Source of the DNA: Klebsiella quasivariicola
Lineage (GTDB): Bacteria; Pseudomonadota; Gammaproteobacteria; Enterobacterales; Enterobacteriaceae
Direction: 5' to 3'
Assembly: GCF_002269255.1 (NCBI RefSeq)
Contig: NZ_CP022823.1
Location: 1,240,001 to 1,304,000, forward strand
Length of the DNA: 64,000 nucleotides
Part shown: one piece after another, positions 16,127-25,148 of the stretch
Layout: the number at the start of each line of letters is the position of its first letter
How positions within the stretch are numbered: position 1 is the first letter of the stretch
Notes under the pieces: generated by a model
What the model was told of the DNA's origin: nothing
Databases searched by the model: none
Seen by the model: the letters and a program-made list of their open reading frames with translations, nothing else
Translations under genes and position numbers: made by a program

Positions 16127-18537
16127 TCAACTTATAAAGACCCAGTACTCAGATTCACTATCACTCTTGGTGATATAACCACTCGTACCTGAACCGGAAA
16201 GTAATTCTGCTCCTTCAACAGTTTCAACCCTAAAGTTGATATCAGAGGAAAAATGAAGTTTTCTATCGAAGTATTGGGTTATCATTTGCATCTGCTTCAA
16301 TGAGTCAAGTGGCTGAGTGCTTGCCCCCGCTGCCATCGTCCTTTTCACCCGGCGCAGATACGTCGCCGTCGTGCCGTACTCGATTTTACCTGCCTCCAGC
16401 CGCAGATAGCTCCCGCCGCCAATCAGCGTGATGCGTTTCTTTCCGGCAAACGTGATATCGCTCTCCGAGGTCAGGGTCAGCTTTTTCTCCGCAAACATCC
16501 GCATATTTCCGCTCTGCGCCTGCATCTCCACCGGGCCTTCGCTGTTTTTCACGCTCAGTTGGCCGGCCCGGGCGAACAGCCCCAGTTTCTCTCCGGCCAG
16601 CGCCGTCATATTGCCTATGACGCCGACGCTGATATCGCCTCCGGCATTGATGGCGACATTCTTCGTGGCCGCCAGCTGCAGATGCTCCCCGCTGCTGAAG
16701 GCCATCCCCTCCGGAGCGGAAAAGAGGAGTGCCTCATTCAGCGGCTTCAGCCGCTGCTCAAACATCCGTATCTGGCTGTCGATATCCGCCTTCAGCGCCT
16801 GCGCCTGCTCCGCCGCCATCTCCAGCTGTTGCAGCTGCTGGTTAAGCCGGTTGATTTCCTTCAGCGCGGCGTGCATATCCAGCACGTCACCTTCTGCTTT
16901 TGGTTGTGCGTCGGCGCTGACACACAGCCCTTTCCCGGCACGGATGACGCCATATTCATCGGTGCGCAGTTCGGCGCCGGTACCGCGGGGCTGCTCCTGG
17001 TTGTCCACCAGATGTCCGGTGTTCAGCTGGGTTCTGCCGTACTCTGTGGCGAGTTTGATGTGCTCTTCGCCGCGCCGGTCCTCCATCCGCAGCTTGTTGT
17101 TCGCCGGAGTGCGCAGCACATTGCGGGTGTGGTTGTCGCGGGTGACGGGGTCAGGGTGTTCAGAGTCATGCAGGGCATAAGCGATGTACGGCAGGTCGAT
17201 ATCGCCGTTGCTGCAGGCAATCGCCACTTCGGTGCCGTCAGTGAGTGGGGTATGCCAGCCATATGTTTCGCCTGCATACGGCTTCGCCATCCGCAGCCAC
17301 AGGTACGCAAATCCCGGCTCTGTCGTTTCCCGGTCAAAGTCCAGCTTCACCCGGTAGCGGCCCTGGTCATCCAGGTGCGCGTAAATATCGTCCTTCTCCC
17401 GGCTCTCGATGCGGGCAGGCAGCGTGCCGTGGATTTCCGGGCGCGGAACCTCAGCAGGACGGTAACAGTAACGTTCGCTGTAGGGCATGCCTTCGACAGT
17501 AACGTGCAGGCGGGTGTCACGGGCGGCATGGTAGTTCACCGTTGTAATGATGACGCCTTCCTGTAGCGCCCGGATGACATTCCCCTGCGGCTCCAGCACC
17601 TGGCCCGGCGTCAGGCAGGCGCGTTACTCTCAAGACTGACGCGGGCCCATGCGTTCAGCTTGCGCTCATGATGGATACGCGCGTAAAACGCGCCGGATTC
17701 GGTTTCCGGCTCCGGAGTGGTGTCGTCTCCCGCCTCCCGGTACGGCTCTGCATAGCGGTAGTGCTCCCCGGCGGTTGTCGCCTCACTGCGCACGGAGACG
17801 GAGGCATCCATCGGCATCGTGGCTGTCCGGTAGTTGTAGTCCCGGGTGCTGACCCTGCCCGGCACCACCTGATAACGGGTGCGCACGCCCCACACCGACT
17901 CCTCTGCACCGTCATACAGTCCCGAGGGTTCGCAGTACGGCAGGCGCACGTCAAACCGGTAGTTCAGCTGGCTGTCGGCAAAAATATACATATCCAGACC
18001 GCGCTCGTCGTCCATCTCCGTGCGCCAGTAAATCCCCACTTCGGAGAGAATACGCTGAATGAACTGCAAGTCGGTTTCCCGCCACTGGGTCATCAGCTCA
18101 CGCGGCGGATAGGTGCGCTCCAGGCGGAAATCAAAATCGGGGCCTTCCAGCCCGTGGCCGCGCAGCACCTGCTCAACCACCTCCGGAACCGAAAGGTTCT
18201 GATACACGCGGCACTGGCGGGTACGCTGCAGTAGCGTCAGACGTGCACTCAGCACCACCTGATAGTGAGACTGATCGGCAGTGGTGGAGAGCCATTTCAG
18301 GTGGGTGATGATGCCGTGCACCGCTTTGCCGCTGCGCATGCGCAGGGTGGCGTATTTCAGCAGTATATGTTCCGGGGCGATACGGGCCTGCGGGGTGGTG
18401 AATTCAATATCCCAGCTAAACGGTGCGCTGAGCGCTTCCCGGCCGGTGAAGTTCAGTACATCTGGTTTCACCGCGCTGTCGTTAATCTCCAGAAGATAGC
18501 GCGGCTGCCCGTCAAACAGCGCCAGCCAGTTATCCAT
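16127..18537 (-). pseudogene. vgrG: Type VI secretion spike protein VgrG, frameshifted
   Basis: VgrG trimers cap the type VI tube and carry effectors. The first 308 residues (18537-17611: gp27-like domain, with LFDGQPRYLLEINDSAVKPDVLNFTGREAL and RVYQNLSVPEVVEQVL) end at a TGA after ...SLESNAPA. The rest continues one frame away as LTPGQVLEPQGNVIRALQEG..., with the gp5-like OB domain (DIYAHLDDQGRYRVKLDFDRE, PLTDGTEVAIACSNGDID), a coiled stretch and the DUF2345 region (GEHLQLAATKNVAINAGGDISVG). One missing base near 17612-17616 (a C in GCC-CTG) explains the break; restored, it would be about 803 aa. No secretion-system structural genes are in the window, so this is an orphan vgrG cluster. Sequencing error cannot be excluded. 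Confidence 0.85.
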
Positions 18538-18903
18538 AACAAGGCCCCTGTTACCTCAGTGATAGTTAGGCTGGTTATAGTTTCATCGGGGTGATAGCCT
18601 GTAAATACCTGATACGGCCAAAAGTGCAGAATAAGAAATTGTTTAAAGGAGAGGGGCTCTTTCTTTAGGAAACCCTCAATTGCAGGGCGGTAAGAAAGAG
18701 ATGCAAGCCGAGGAAAGCGTACTGCGATGGTGACTACTTCGATTTATAGTCCTCATGTTGGCGCTGGTTTTCCGGAAGTTGATCGTTTACTTAACCGCAG
18801 ATTGCTTCAAAAAAATTCCCGTATTTGTTATATTGTTGTTCATTGATTATTCACCTCTGCGGTGCCAAAAAGAACAAGATTCACCGCAACCCAGGACAAT
18901 ACC
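18538..18903. other. Intergenic region between vgrG and oqxR
   Basis: About 366 bases between divergent genes, expected to hold the promoters of vgrG (leftward) and oqxR (rightward). The stretch 18805-18860 is AT-rich, consistent with the oqxR promoter. AGGA precedes the oqxR ATG by nine bases. A short open stretch near 18700 (MQAEESVLRW) is too small to support. No terminator or RNA was recognised. Confidence 0.4.
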
Positions 18904-19383
18904 ATGTTAGATTACCGCTTCCCGACAGCTTTGCAGATGGTTCTCAGCGTAGCAATGGCGGAGCAGATGGGTGAACGTTCGACGAGCGCGATTCTGGCCT
19001 ATGGTCTGGAAGCCAATCCGAGCTTTATCCGTAAACTAATGGTTCCGCTAACTCGTGACGGCATTATCGTCTCCACGCTTGGCCGCAACGGCTCAATTCA
19101 TCTTGGCCGTCCGGCGGACAAGATCACCCTGCGTGATATCTATCTTTCGGTTATCGAAGATAAAAAACTGTGGGCGTCGCGTCCTGACGTCCCGGCCCGC
19201 TGCGTGGTCAGCGCCAACGCCTGCTGGTACTTCAAATCGGTTGCCGATGAAGCAGAGCAGGCTTCGTTAAACGTCCTCGCTCGCCATACCGTGGCCAGCG
19301 CGCTGGAGGCGGTCAAAAACGCCGATACCAGCGGCTGCGACCCGGTGCCGGAAATGATCGCCCGCTTTAAAAAAGCGCATTAA
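18904..19383 (+). CDS. oqxR: OqxR, Rrf2-family repressor of the oqxAB efflux pump
   Basis: Local repressor of oqxAB; its loss raises efflux and resistance in K. pneumoniae. The start at 18904 (MLDYRFPTALQM) has AGGA upstream; the frame is open further up but without a ribosome site. The 159-aa protein has the Rrf2 winged helix (LQMVLSVAMAEQ, STSAILAYGLEANPSFIRKLMVPLTRDGI, STLGRNGSIHLGRPADKITLRDIYLSV). Cysteines at CVVSANAC and GCDP may sense redox or a ligand. It is transcribed towards oqxB with a shared terminator. No truncation is seen, so the repressor looks functional, though single substitutions cannot be judged. Confidence 0.93.
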   Translation: MLDYRFPTALQMVLSVAMAEQMGERSTSAILAYGLEANPSFIRKLMVPLTRDGIIVSTLGRNGSIHLGRPADKITLRDIYLSVIEDKKLWASRPDVPARCVVSANACWYFKSVADEAEQASLNVLARHTVASALEAVKNADTSGCDPVPEMIARFKKAH

Positions 19384-19400
19384 TCATTTTCTGGTGACGA

Positions 19401-19437
19401 AAAAAAACCGCCTTCAAATTGTGAAGGCGGTTTTTTT
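19401..19437. terminator. Bidirectional terminator between oqxR and oqxB
   Basis: Stem ACCGCCTTCA / TGAAGGCGGT with a five-base loop, flanked by an A run on the left and seven T residues on the right. It can end both the rightward oqxR and leftward oqxAB transcripts. Confidence 0.9.
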
Positions 19438-19452
19438 GTTATCTGCTGCAGG

Positions 19453-22400
19453 CTAGGCGGGCAGATCCTCCTGGACCGGCTTCCTGCGGGTCACCAGTTT
19501 CCGCAGCGTCACGTAAAACACCGGCGTCAGGAACAGACCGAAGAGCGTCACGCCCAGCATCCCGGAGAATACCGTGATCCCGGTGACGCCGCGGACTTCC
19601 GCCCCCGCGCCGTGGCCGAGGATCAGCGGAATGGTCCCGGCGATAAAGGCGATGGAGGTCATCACGATCGGGCGCAGACGCAGGCGGCATGCCTCCAGCG
19701 CGGCTTCCATGATCCCTTTCCCCTGGATCTCCAGCTCGCGGGCAAACTCGACGATCAGAATGGCGTTTTTACAGGCCAGGCCCATCAGGACCACCAGACC
19801 CACCTGCACGAAGACGTTGTTATCGCCCCCGGTCAGCCAGACGCCAAACAGCGCGGAGAGCATCGTCATCGGTACGATAAGGATCACCGCCAGCGGCAGG
19901 GTCCAGCTTTCATACAGCGCGGCCAGCACGAGGAACGCCAGCAGCACCGCCACCGGGAAGACGATCAGCGCCGTGTTGCCCTGGGTGGCCTGCTGGAAGC
20001 TGAGATCCGTCCACTCAATATTCATCCCATTCGGCAGGATCTGCTTCGACAGCTCCTCCAGATGCGTCATCGCCTGTGAAGAAGAGAGGACCCGCGGATC
20101 GGCATCGCCAATCAGGTCCGCCGCCGGATAACCGTTGTAGCGGATCACCGGATCCGGCCCGTAGGTGGTACTGATATTCACCATACTGCCGATCGGCACC
20201 ATTTCGCCCTGATTATTGCGGGTGCGCAGATTGGCGATATTTTCCACGCTCTCGCGGTATGGTCCGTCAGCCTGGGCCATCACGCGCCAGGTACGCCCGA
20301 ACTGGTTAAAGTCATTGACATAAGACGAGCCGAGATAGGTCTGCAGCGTACCGAATAGCTCGGTTAGCGATACCCCCTGCGCTTTCGCCTTATCGCGATC
20401 GACCTGCACGTCCAGCTGCGGCACGTTAGCCTGGTAAGTCGAGATCGGGAAGTGCATCCCCGGCGTCTGCATAATCGCCCCGGACATCGCATTCACCGCG
20501 CTTTGCAGCGCGCCATAGCCCAGCCCTCCGCGATCCTGGATGTACAGGGAGTAGCCGGAACCCTGACCCAGACCTAAAATCGGCGGCGGCAGGATGGAAA
20601 AGCCAAAGCCCTGCTGGATTTGCGCGATTTTGGCGTTGATCTCCGCGTTAATTTCCGCCGCCGTGTGTTTGCGCTGGTCGAACGGTTTCAGGCCAAAAAA
20701 GACCGTCCCGGTATTCGGCGTGTTGGTGAACTGCAGCGCGTTAAGCCCCGGGAAAGCGACCGCATAGTCGACCCCTTCGGTATTCATCCCGATCTCGCTC
20801 ATTTTGCGGATCACCGCGTCGGTGCGCGCCAGCGACGACCCTTCCGGCATCTTCACGCCGCCAATGAGATACAGCTTATCCTGGGTGGGAATAAACCCGC
20901 CGGGGACGACTTTAAACATTACCCCAGCGGCGCAGAGCAGCAGCAGATACACCGCAAACACCGCGCCACGGCGTCCGAGGGTTTTGCTCACCAGCCCCTG
21001 ATAGCCGTTCGAGCTGCGCAGGAAAAAGCGGTTAAACGGACGGAAAATCCAGCCAAACAGGCGATCGATCAGCCGGGTAGGGAGGTCTTTCTTCGCGCCG
21101 TGAGGCTTTAACAGCAGGGCCGCCAGCGCCGGGGAGAGCGTCAGCGAGTTGATGGCCGAGATCACCGTCGAGATGGCGATGGTCACCGCGAACTGTTTGT
21201 AGAACTGTCCGGTGACCCCGGAGAGAAACGCCATCGGCACGAACACCGCACACAGCACCAGCGCAATGGCGATAATCGGCCCGGAGACCTCACGCATCGC
21301 CTGATGCGCCGCGGCAAGCGGCGCAAGCCCCTCTTCGATATTACGCTCGACGTTCTCCACCACCACGATGGCGTCGTCCACCACGATACCGATAGCCAGT
21401 ACCAGCCCGAACAGGCTCAGGGTATTCAGCGAGAAGCCCAGCAGATAGAGAATGCTGAAGGTACCCACCACCGATACCGGCACCGCGATCAGCGGGATAA
21501 TCGACGCGCGCCAGGTCTGCAGGAACAGGATCACTACCAGCACCACCAGCACTACCGCCTCCAGCAGCGTCTGCACCACCGCGCGGATGGAGTCGCGCAC
21601 GAAAACCGTCGGGTCGTACGGCGCCGCCCATTGCATATCTTCCGGGAAGCGGGTGGCCAGCTCGGCCATTTTGGCGCGTACCGCGTTCGACAGATCGATG
21701 GCGTTCGCCCCCGGCGACTGGAAGATACCGATCCCGACCGCATCCTTATTGTTGAGCTGGGAGCGCAGCGCATAGCTGCCGGAACCCATCTCGATGCGCG
21801 CCACGTCGCGCAGGCGGACCAGCGAGCCGTCCTGCGCCGTTTTCAGAATGATATTGCCAAATTCTTCTTCGGTATGTAGACGGCCCTGAGCGTTAATGGA
21901 GATCAGGAAATCGCTCTCCTGCGGCAGCGGCTCGGCGCCAAGCTGTCCGGCGGAGACCTGGACGTTTTGCTCCTGCATCGCCGTCACCACATCCGAGGCC
22001 GTCAGGCCGCGGGCGGCCACCTTATTCGGATCCAGCCAGACGCGCATCGCGTATTCACCGGAGCCAAAAATCTGGATCTGGCCGACGCCGGGCAGGCGCG
22101 CCAGCTCATCCTTCACTTTCAGCGTGGCGTAGTTGCGCATATATAGCGAATCGTACTTCCCGCCGGGGGAGAACAGATGCACCACCAGGGTCAGCGTCGG
22201 GGACTGTTTCTGGGTGGTGATGCCCAGACGGCGTACATCCTCCGGCAGACGCGCTTCCGCCTGCGCGACCCGGTTCTGCACCTGAACCTGCGCCTGATCC
22301 GGGTCGGTACCCGGGCGGAAGGTGACGGTGGTGACCAGCACGCCGTCGGAGCCGGCGACCGATTTCATGTACATCATGTTTTCAACACCGTTGATCGCTT

Positions 22401-22605
22401 CCTCCAGCGGCGTCGCCACGGTCTCGGCAATCACTTTCGGGTTGGCGCCGGGATACTCCGCGCGCACCTGGACGCTGGGCGGGACGACGTCCGGATATTC
22501 GCTCACCGGCAGCAGCGGGATAGCGATTAACCCGGTGATAAAAATTAAAATCGACAGCACCGCGGCGAAAATCGGCCTGTCGATAAAAAAGCGGGAAAAG
22601 TCCAT
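19453..22605 (-). CDS. oqxB: OqxB, RND multidrug efflux inner-membrane transporter
   Basis: Proton-driven RND pump that exports quinolones, chloramphenicol, nitrofurantoin, olaquindox and other drugs through OqxA and a TolC-like channel. The 1050-aa length is normal for the family. Twelve membrane helices are expected: TM1 at FFIDRPIFAAVLSILIFITGLIA, a periplasmic porter region, the central TM block with the GLVLAIGIVVDDAIVVVENVER motif that carries the paired proton-relay Asp residues, and the second half repeating the plan (GLACKNAILIVEFARE). No stop or frameshift is visible. It is 23 bp after oqxA. Its nature as an intact intrinsic pump gene fits a K. pneumoniae-complex chromosome. Confidence 0.96.
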   Translation of the reverse strand: MDFSRFFIDRPIFAAVLSILIFITGLIAIPLLPVSEYPDVVPPSVQVRAEYPGANPKVIAETVATPLEEAINGVENMMYMKSVAGSDGVLVTTVTFRPGTDPDQAQVQVQNRVAQAEARLPEDVRRLGITTQKQSPTLTLVVHLFSPGGKYDSLYMRNYATLKVKDELARLPGVGQIQIFGSGEYAMRVWLDPNKVAARGLTASDVVTAMQEQNVQVSAGQLGAEPLPQESDFLISINAQGRLHTEEEFGNIILKTAQDGSLVRLRDVARIEMGSGSYALRSQLNNKDAVGIGIFQSPGANAIDLSNAVRAKMAELATRFPEDMQWAAPYDPTVFVRDSIRAVVQTLLEAVVLVVLVVILFLQTWRASIIPLIAVPVSVVGTFSILYLLGFSLNTLSLFGLVLAIGIVVDDAIVVVENVERNIEEGLAPLAAAHQAMREVSGPIIAIALVLCAVFVPMAFLSGVTGQFYKQFAVTIAISTVISAINSLTLSPALAALLLKPHGAKKDLPTRLIDRLFGWIFRPFNRFFLRSSNGYQGLVSKTLGRRGAVFAVYLLLLCAAGVMFKVVPGGFIPTQDKLYLIGGVKMPEGSSLARTDAVIRKMSEIGMNTEGVDYAVAFPGLNALQFTNTPNTGTVFFGLKPFDQRKHTAAEINAEINAKIAQIQQGFGFSILPPPILGLGQGSGYSLYIQDRGGLGYGALQSAVNAMSGAIMQTPGMHFPISTYQANVPQLDVQVDRDKAKAQGVSLTELFGTLQTYLGSSYVNDFNQFGRTWRVMAQADGPYRESVENIANLRTRNNQGEMVPIGSMVNISTTYGPDPVIRYNGYPAADLIGDADPRVLSSSQAMTHLEELSKQILPNGMNIEWTDLSFQQATQGNTALIVFPVAVLLAFLVLAALYESWTLPLAVILIVPMTMLSALFGVWLTGGDNNVFVQVGLVVLMGLACKNAILIVEFARELEIQGKGIMEAALEACRLRLRPIVMTSIAFIAGTIPLILGHGAGAEVRGVTGITVFSGMLGVTLFGLFLTPVFYVTLRKLVTRRKPVQEDLPA

Positions 22606-22628
22606 GGGTTGAATTCTCTGATTAGGGA

Positions 22629-23804
22629 TCAGTTGAGGGTGGCGCTGGAGGTCATGGCAACGGTTTTGGCATTCACCGGCATACCCGGCATAAACACTTT
22701 TTGTAAGCCGTCGACGATGACGCTATCCCCAGGATTCAGCCCCTTCTGAACGATGCGTAAACCGTCTGCCAGCCGCCCCGGGGTAATATCGCGTCGCTGC
22801 GCTTTACCATCTTTATCAACGATATAGACGTATTTACGATCCTGATCGGTCAGTACCGCTTTGTCGTCGATCAGCGTGGCTTTGAACTCGGCGCTGCCCG
22901 GCAGACGCACGCGGGCAAACAGCCCCGGCGTGAACAGACGCTGCGAGTTATCCAGCAGCGCGCGCATGCGGATGGTGCCGGTACTCGGCGTTAACTGATT
23001 ATCGAGAAAATCCACTTTGCCCTGGTGGGGGTAACCTTCCTCGCCAACCAGGCCAATCTCCACCGGGAGCGCCTGATTATCGCTGGACGCCCCTTGCCCG
23101 CGACGGGCGAGGTTTTGATAGTGAAGGTAGGTTGACTCGTCGACATCAAAGTAAACGTATACCGTCTTCTGCGAGACCAGAGTGGTGAGCACGCTGGCGG
23201 TGTCGCCCGCGGTGACCAGGTTACCGCTGGTGATCAGCGCCCGGCTGGCGCGGCCGTCAATAGGGGCGGTCACTTTGGTGAAGTCGAGGTTAAGCTGCGC
23301 GGCATCCACTGCCGCCTGCGCGGCGCGAATATCAGCCTGCGCCTGAACCGCGGCTGACCGGCGCTGCTCCCACTCTTCACGGGAGACAAGATTGGTATGG
23401 ACTAATTTATCGGTGCGGTTCGCCTCGCTTTGCGCCAGGCTGGCCTGCGTTTTGGCTCTCGCCAGCGTTGCCTGCGCCTGCTCCAGCGCGGCGCGATAGG
23501 TTCTGTCATCTATCGTGAACAGCACCTGGCCCTTTTTCACCTCCTGACCGTCGGTGTAATTCACTTTATCAATATATCCCGAGACGCGAGGGCGAAGCTG
23601 AACGCTCTCCACCGCTTCAATGCGACCGTTAAAACTATCCCACTGACTGATCGACTTCACCAGCACCTTAGCGGCGCTGACCGCCGGGGCGGGTGGCGCA
23701 GCATTCTGCGCGACACTGTCGTCGCAGCCGACGAGCAGAAAGGAGAGCATCATCGCGCCGAGCGCGGTCAGGTGAATGTTTCCCCAGGTTTTTTGCAGGC
23801 TCAT
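22629..23804 (-). CDS. oqxA: OqxA, RND efflux periplasmic adaptor lipoprotein
   Basis: Membrane-fusion protein that links OqxB to the outer-membrane channel. The 391-aa protein has a lipoprotein signal with lipobox LLVGC near residue 27, the two halves of the lipoyl domain (RLRPRVSGYIDKVNYTDGQEVKKGQVLF and GRASRALITSGNLVTAGD), an alpha-helical hairpin between them (LEQAQATLARAKTQASLAQSEANR...), and a C-terminal beta-barrel. First gene of oqxAB, divergent from rarA. Under OqxR repression and activated by RarA and related AraC regulators, as established for this locus. Confidence 0.96.
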   Translation of the reverse strand: MSLQKTWGNIHLTALGAMMLSFLLVGCDDSVAQNAAPPAPAVSAAKVLVKSISQWDSFNGRIEAVESVQLRPRVSGYIDKVNYTDGQEVKKGQVLFTIDDRTYRAALEQAQATLARAKTQASLAQSEANRTDKLVHTNLVSREEWEQRRSAAVQAQADIRAAQAAVDAAQLNLDFTKVTAPIDGRASRALITSGNLVTAGDTASVLTTLVSQKTVYVYFDVDESTYLHYQNLARRGQGASSDNQALPVEIGLVGEEGYPHQGKVDFLDNQLTPSTGTIRMRALLDNSQRLFTPGLFARVRLPGSAEFKATLIDDKAVLTDQDRKYVYIVDKDGKAQRRDITPGRLADGLRIVQKGLNPGDSVIVDGLQKVFMPGMPVNAKTVAMTSSATLN

Positions 23805-24134
23805 TATTTTTATTCCGGTAATTGTAGCCGCCGGGCAAGACGCAGCGTGAGAGACCGCGCCACTTCCTTTGTCCGGGCTGGCTTAAGGCCATTTGTGTCG
23901 ATCATCGCCACAAAACTGTAACAATTTCGAATACACTATCGCGGCGATTGTAGGAAGGCGCTTAACTAAGTGCAAGAATAATTGTTGCACTTTATGTGCG
24001 GTCCAGGGGGGAGACAAAAACCGCGATCCTGGCGTGGATTTAAATGTAACAATAAAACTTGCATTTTGTGTAAAAACAGGCCACCTTTAAATGCAACTGA
24101 CAAAGATGCTTTTAACCGGCCGCGAGGGGGAAAT
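23805..24134. promoter_or_regulatory. Divergent oqxAB / rarA control region
   Basis: A 330-bp intergenic region holding the promoters of oqxAB (leftward) and rarA (rightward). The middle part (23880-24090) is AT-rich. The half-site-like segments ATCGCC and GGCGAT flank about 23903-23948 and could be part of a regulator site, though I cannot assign them to OqxR. A strong ribosome site GAGGGGGAA precedes rarA. No separate gene is supported; open frames here run only as upstream extensions. Confidence 0.6.
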
Positions 24135-24491
24135 ATGATGAACACTGGCGCCATCATTCAGGATCTGATCGACTGGATCGACAACCATCTTGATAGCCGT
24201 CTGGATATTGATACCGTTGCCCGGCGAGCCGGCTATTCGAAGTGGCACCTGCAGCGGATCTTCAAAGAACATACCGGGCACCCGCTCGGGGAGTATATCC
24301 GGGCGCGAAAGCTGCAAAAGTCGGTCGAACGCTTAGCCCACAGCAACGAGCCGATCCTCAACGTGGCGATCGCCCTCGGCTTTGACTCCCAGCAGTCCTT
24401 CAATCGCAGCTTCAAACGTCAGTATGGCCAGGCGCCCGGCGTCTGGCGCCGGAGTGTCAGCCGCTCTGCAGGGCAGGCATCTCATCATTGA
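24135..24491 (+). CDS. rarA: RarA, AraC-family activator of multidrug resistance
   Basis: Small AraC/XylS-type activator related to MarA, SoxS and RamA that switches on oqxAB and other efflux genes. The 118-aa protein (tandem ATG codons at 24135 and 24138) is essentially two helix-turn-helix motifs: LDIDTVARRAGYSKWHLQRIFKEHTGHPLGEYIRARKLQKS and ILNVAIALGFDSQQSFNRSFKRQYGQAPGVWRR (each listed as a motif region, residues about 25-60 and 75-107). The ribosome site GAGGGGG decides the start against a longer open frame from 23982. Lies divergent to oqxA. Intact. Confidence 0.93.
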   Translation: MMNTGAIIQDLIDWIDNHLDSRLDIDTVARRAGYSKWHLQRIFKEHTGHPLGEYIRARKLQKSVERLAHSNEPILNVAIALGFDSQQSFNRSFKRQYGQAPGVWRRSVSRSAGQASHH

Positions 24492-24510
24492 GCTGCATGA
24501 CCGGGGAGGG

Positions 24511-24807
24511 TTAGTCCTGACCCGGCCCATGATCGAATTTGCTGCCTTTGCCGATGGCATAGAACTGCCCGCCTGCGACATAGTGAACGGTCCGTAGCTC
24601 GTCCGGCGCATCATCAAAAATCCAGTGTCCGTTACGGAATACCCGGTCATCGCTCCAGGCGGCGACGATGTCGCCCAGAAACAGATTGTGTTGTTGCTGA
24701 ACCGGACCACAAGGCGGGTGAGCCTTACCCCGGAAAGGATGCAGTATCTGGCGCGGTGCCGGGACATTTCCGCTCTGATTGAACATAGCGAATCCAGCCT
24801 GAGCGAG
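24511..24807 (-). pseudogene. 3' fragment of a flavin-reductase-family gene
   Basis: The last ~90 codons of a flavin reductase/FMN-binding split-barrel protein remain, recognisable by LFLGDIVAAWSDDRVFRNGHW, FDDAPDELRTVHYVAGGQFYAIG. Upstream the frame meets a TGA at 24808-24810 and then IS-like sequence, so the first half of the gene is gone. A similar gene is expected next to rarA in related genomes; here it has been cut by the event that made the island edge. Translation from the internal ATG at 24786 would give a 91-aa fragment of doubtful use. Confidence 0.65.
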
Positions 24808-24883
24808 TCAGTTGCGCGGCCTCAGGTGTGCCTGCGGGTTGAAAGGCCGCAGGGATCGCGCATTTCATCATCATGCCGCATCT

Positions 24884-25003
24884 GGCTTCGACGGACTTCA
24901 GCACGGCGATGATCTTGTGTTAAGTGAATCGGATCTTGCGCATAGCGATCTCCTCAGGGGACATAATCAGTATGTCGGAAGATCTCTAAAAGTGAATGGT
25001 TCA
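24884..25003 (-). mobile_element. IS3-family orfA 5' remnant
   Basis: From an ATG at 24943 the minus strand reads MRKIRFT, a TAA stop, then HKIIAVLKSVEA, which is the start of an IS3-family OrfA (normally MRKxRFTEHQIIAVLKSVEAGR). The rest of the element is absent; the sequence then passes into the flavin-reductase side. The preceding AGGAG and about 60 bases up to 25003 are probably the IS left end, beginning with TGAACC. The inverted-repeat end could not be confirmed because the partner end is missing. Confidence 0.6.
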
Positions 25004-25099
25004 TTTTGCCGGGATACTTACAGTATTAATATCATCTAGCAGCCAGAGATCTTCTGCCTCGACTTTTTCTCCGGTACGTTTATCACGTGCAGATTCCAT
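25001..25099 (-). pseudogene. 5' fragment of an unrecognised gene cut by the IS remnant
   Basis: A 32-codon frame with a good ribosome site (AAGGAGAAAG) encodes MESARDKRTGEKVEAEDLWL followed by LDDINTVSIPAK. The start looks like a real gene beginning, but the reading ends at the presumed IS boundary. I do not recognise the family with confidence. It is 49 bp downstream of the large NTPase gene and on the same strand, so it may have been the next gene of that operon. Confidence 0.45.
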
Positions 25100-25148
25100 T
25101 ACTTTCTCCTTAACAAAGGGTTTTCGTATAGGCTAGGGCTTATAGCCT

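Noticed and set aside
23982..24134. Longer RarA starting at 23982
   Set aside because: The added 51 residues are cysteine-rich, unlike the family, and the strong GAGGGGG ribosome site lies at the shorter start.
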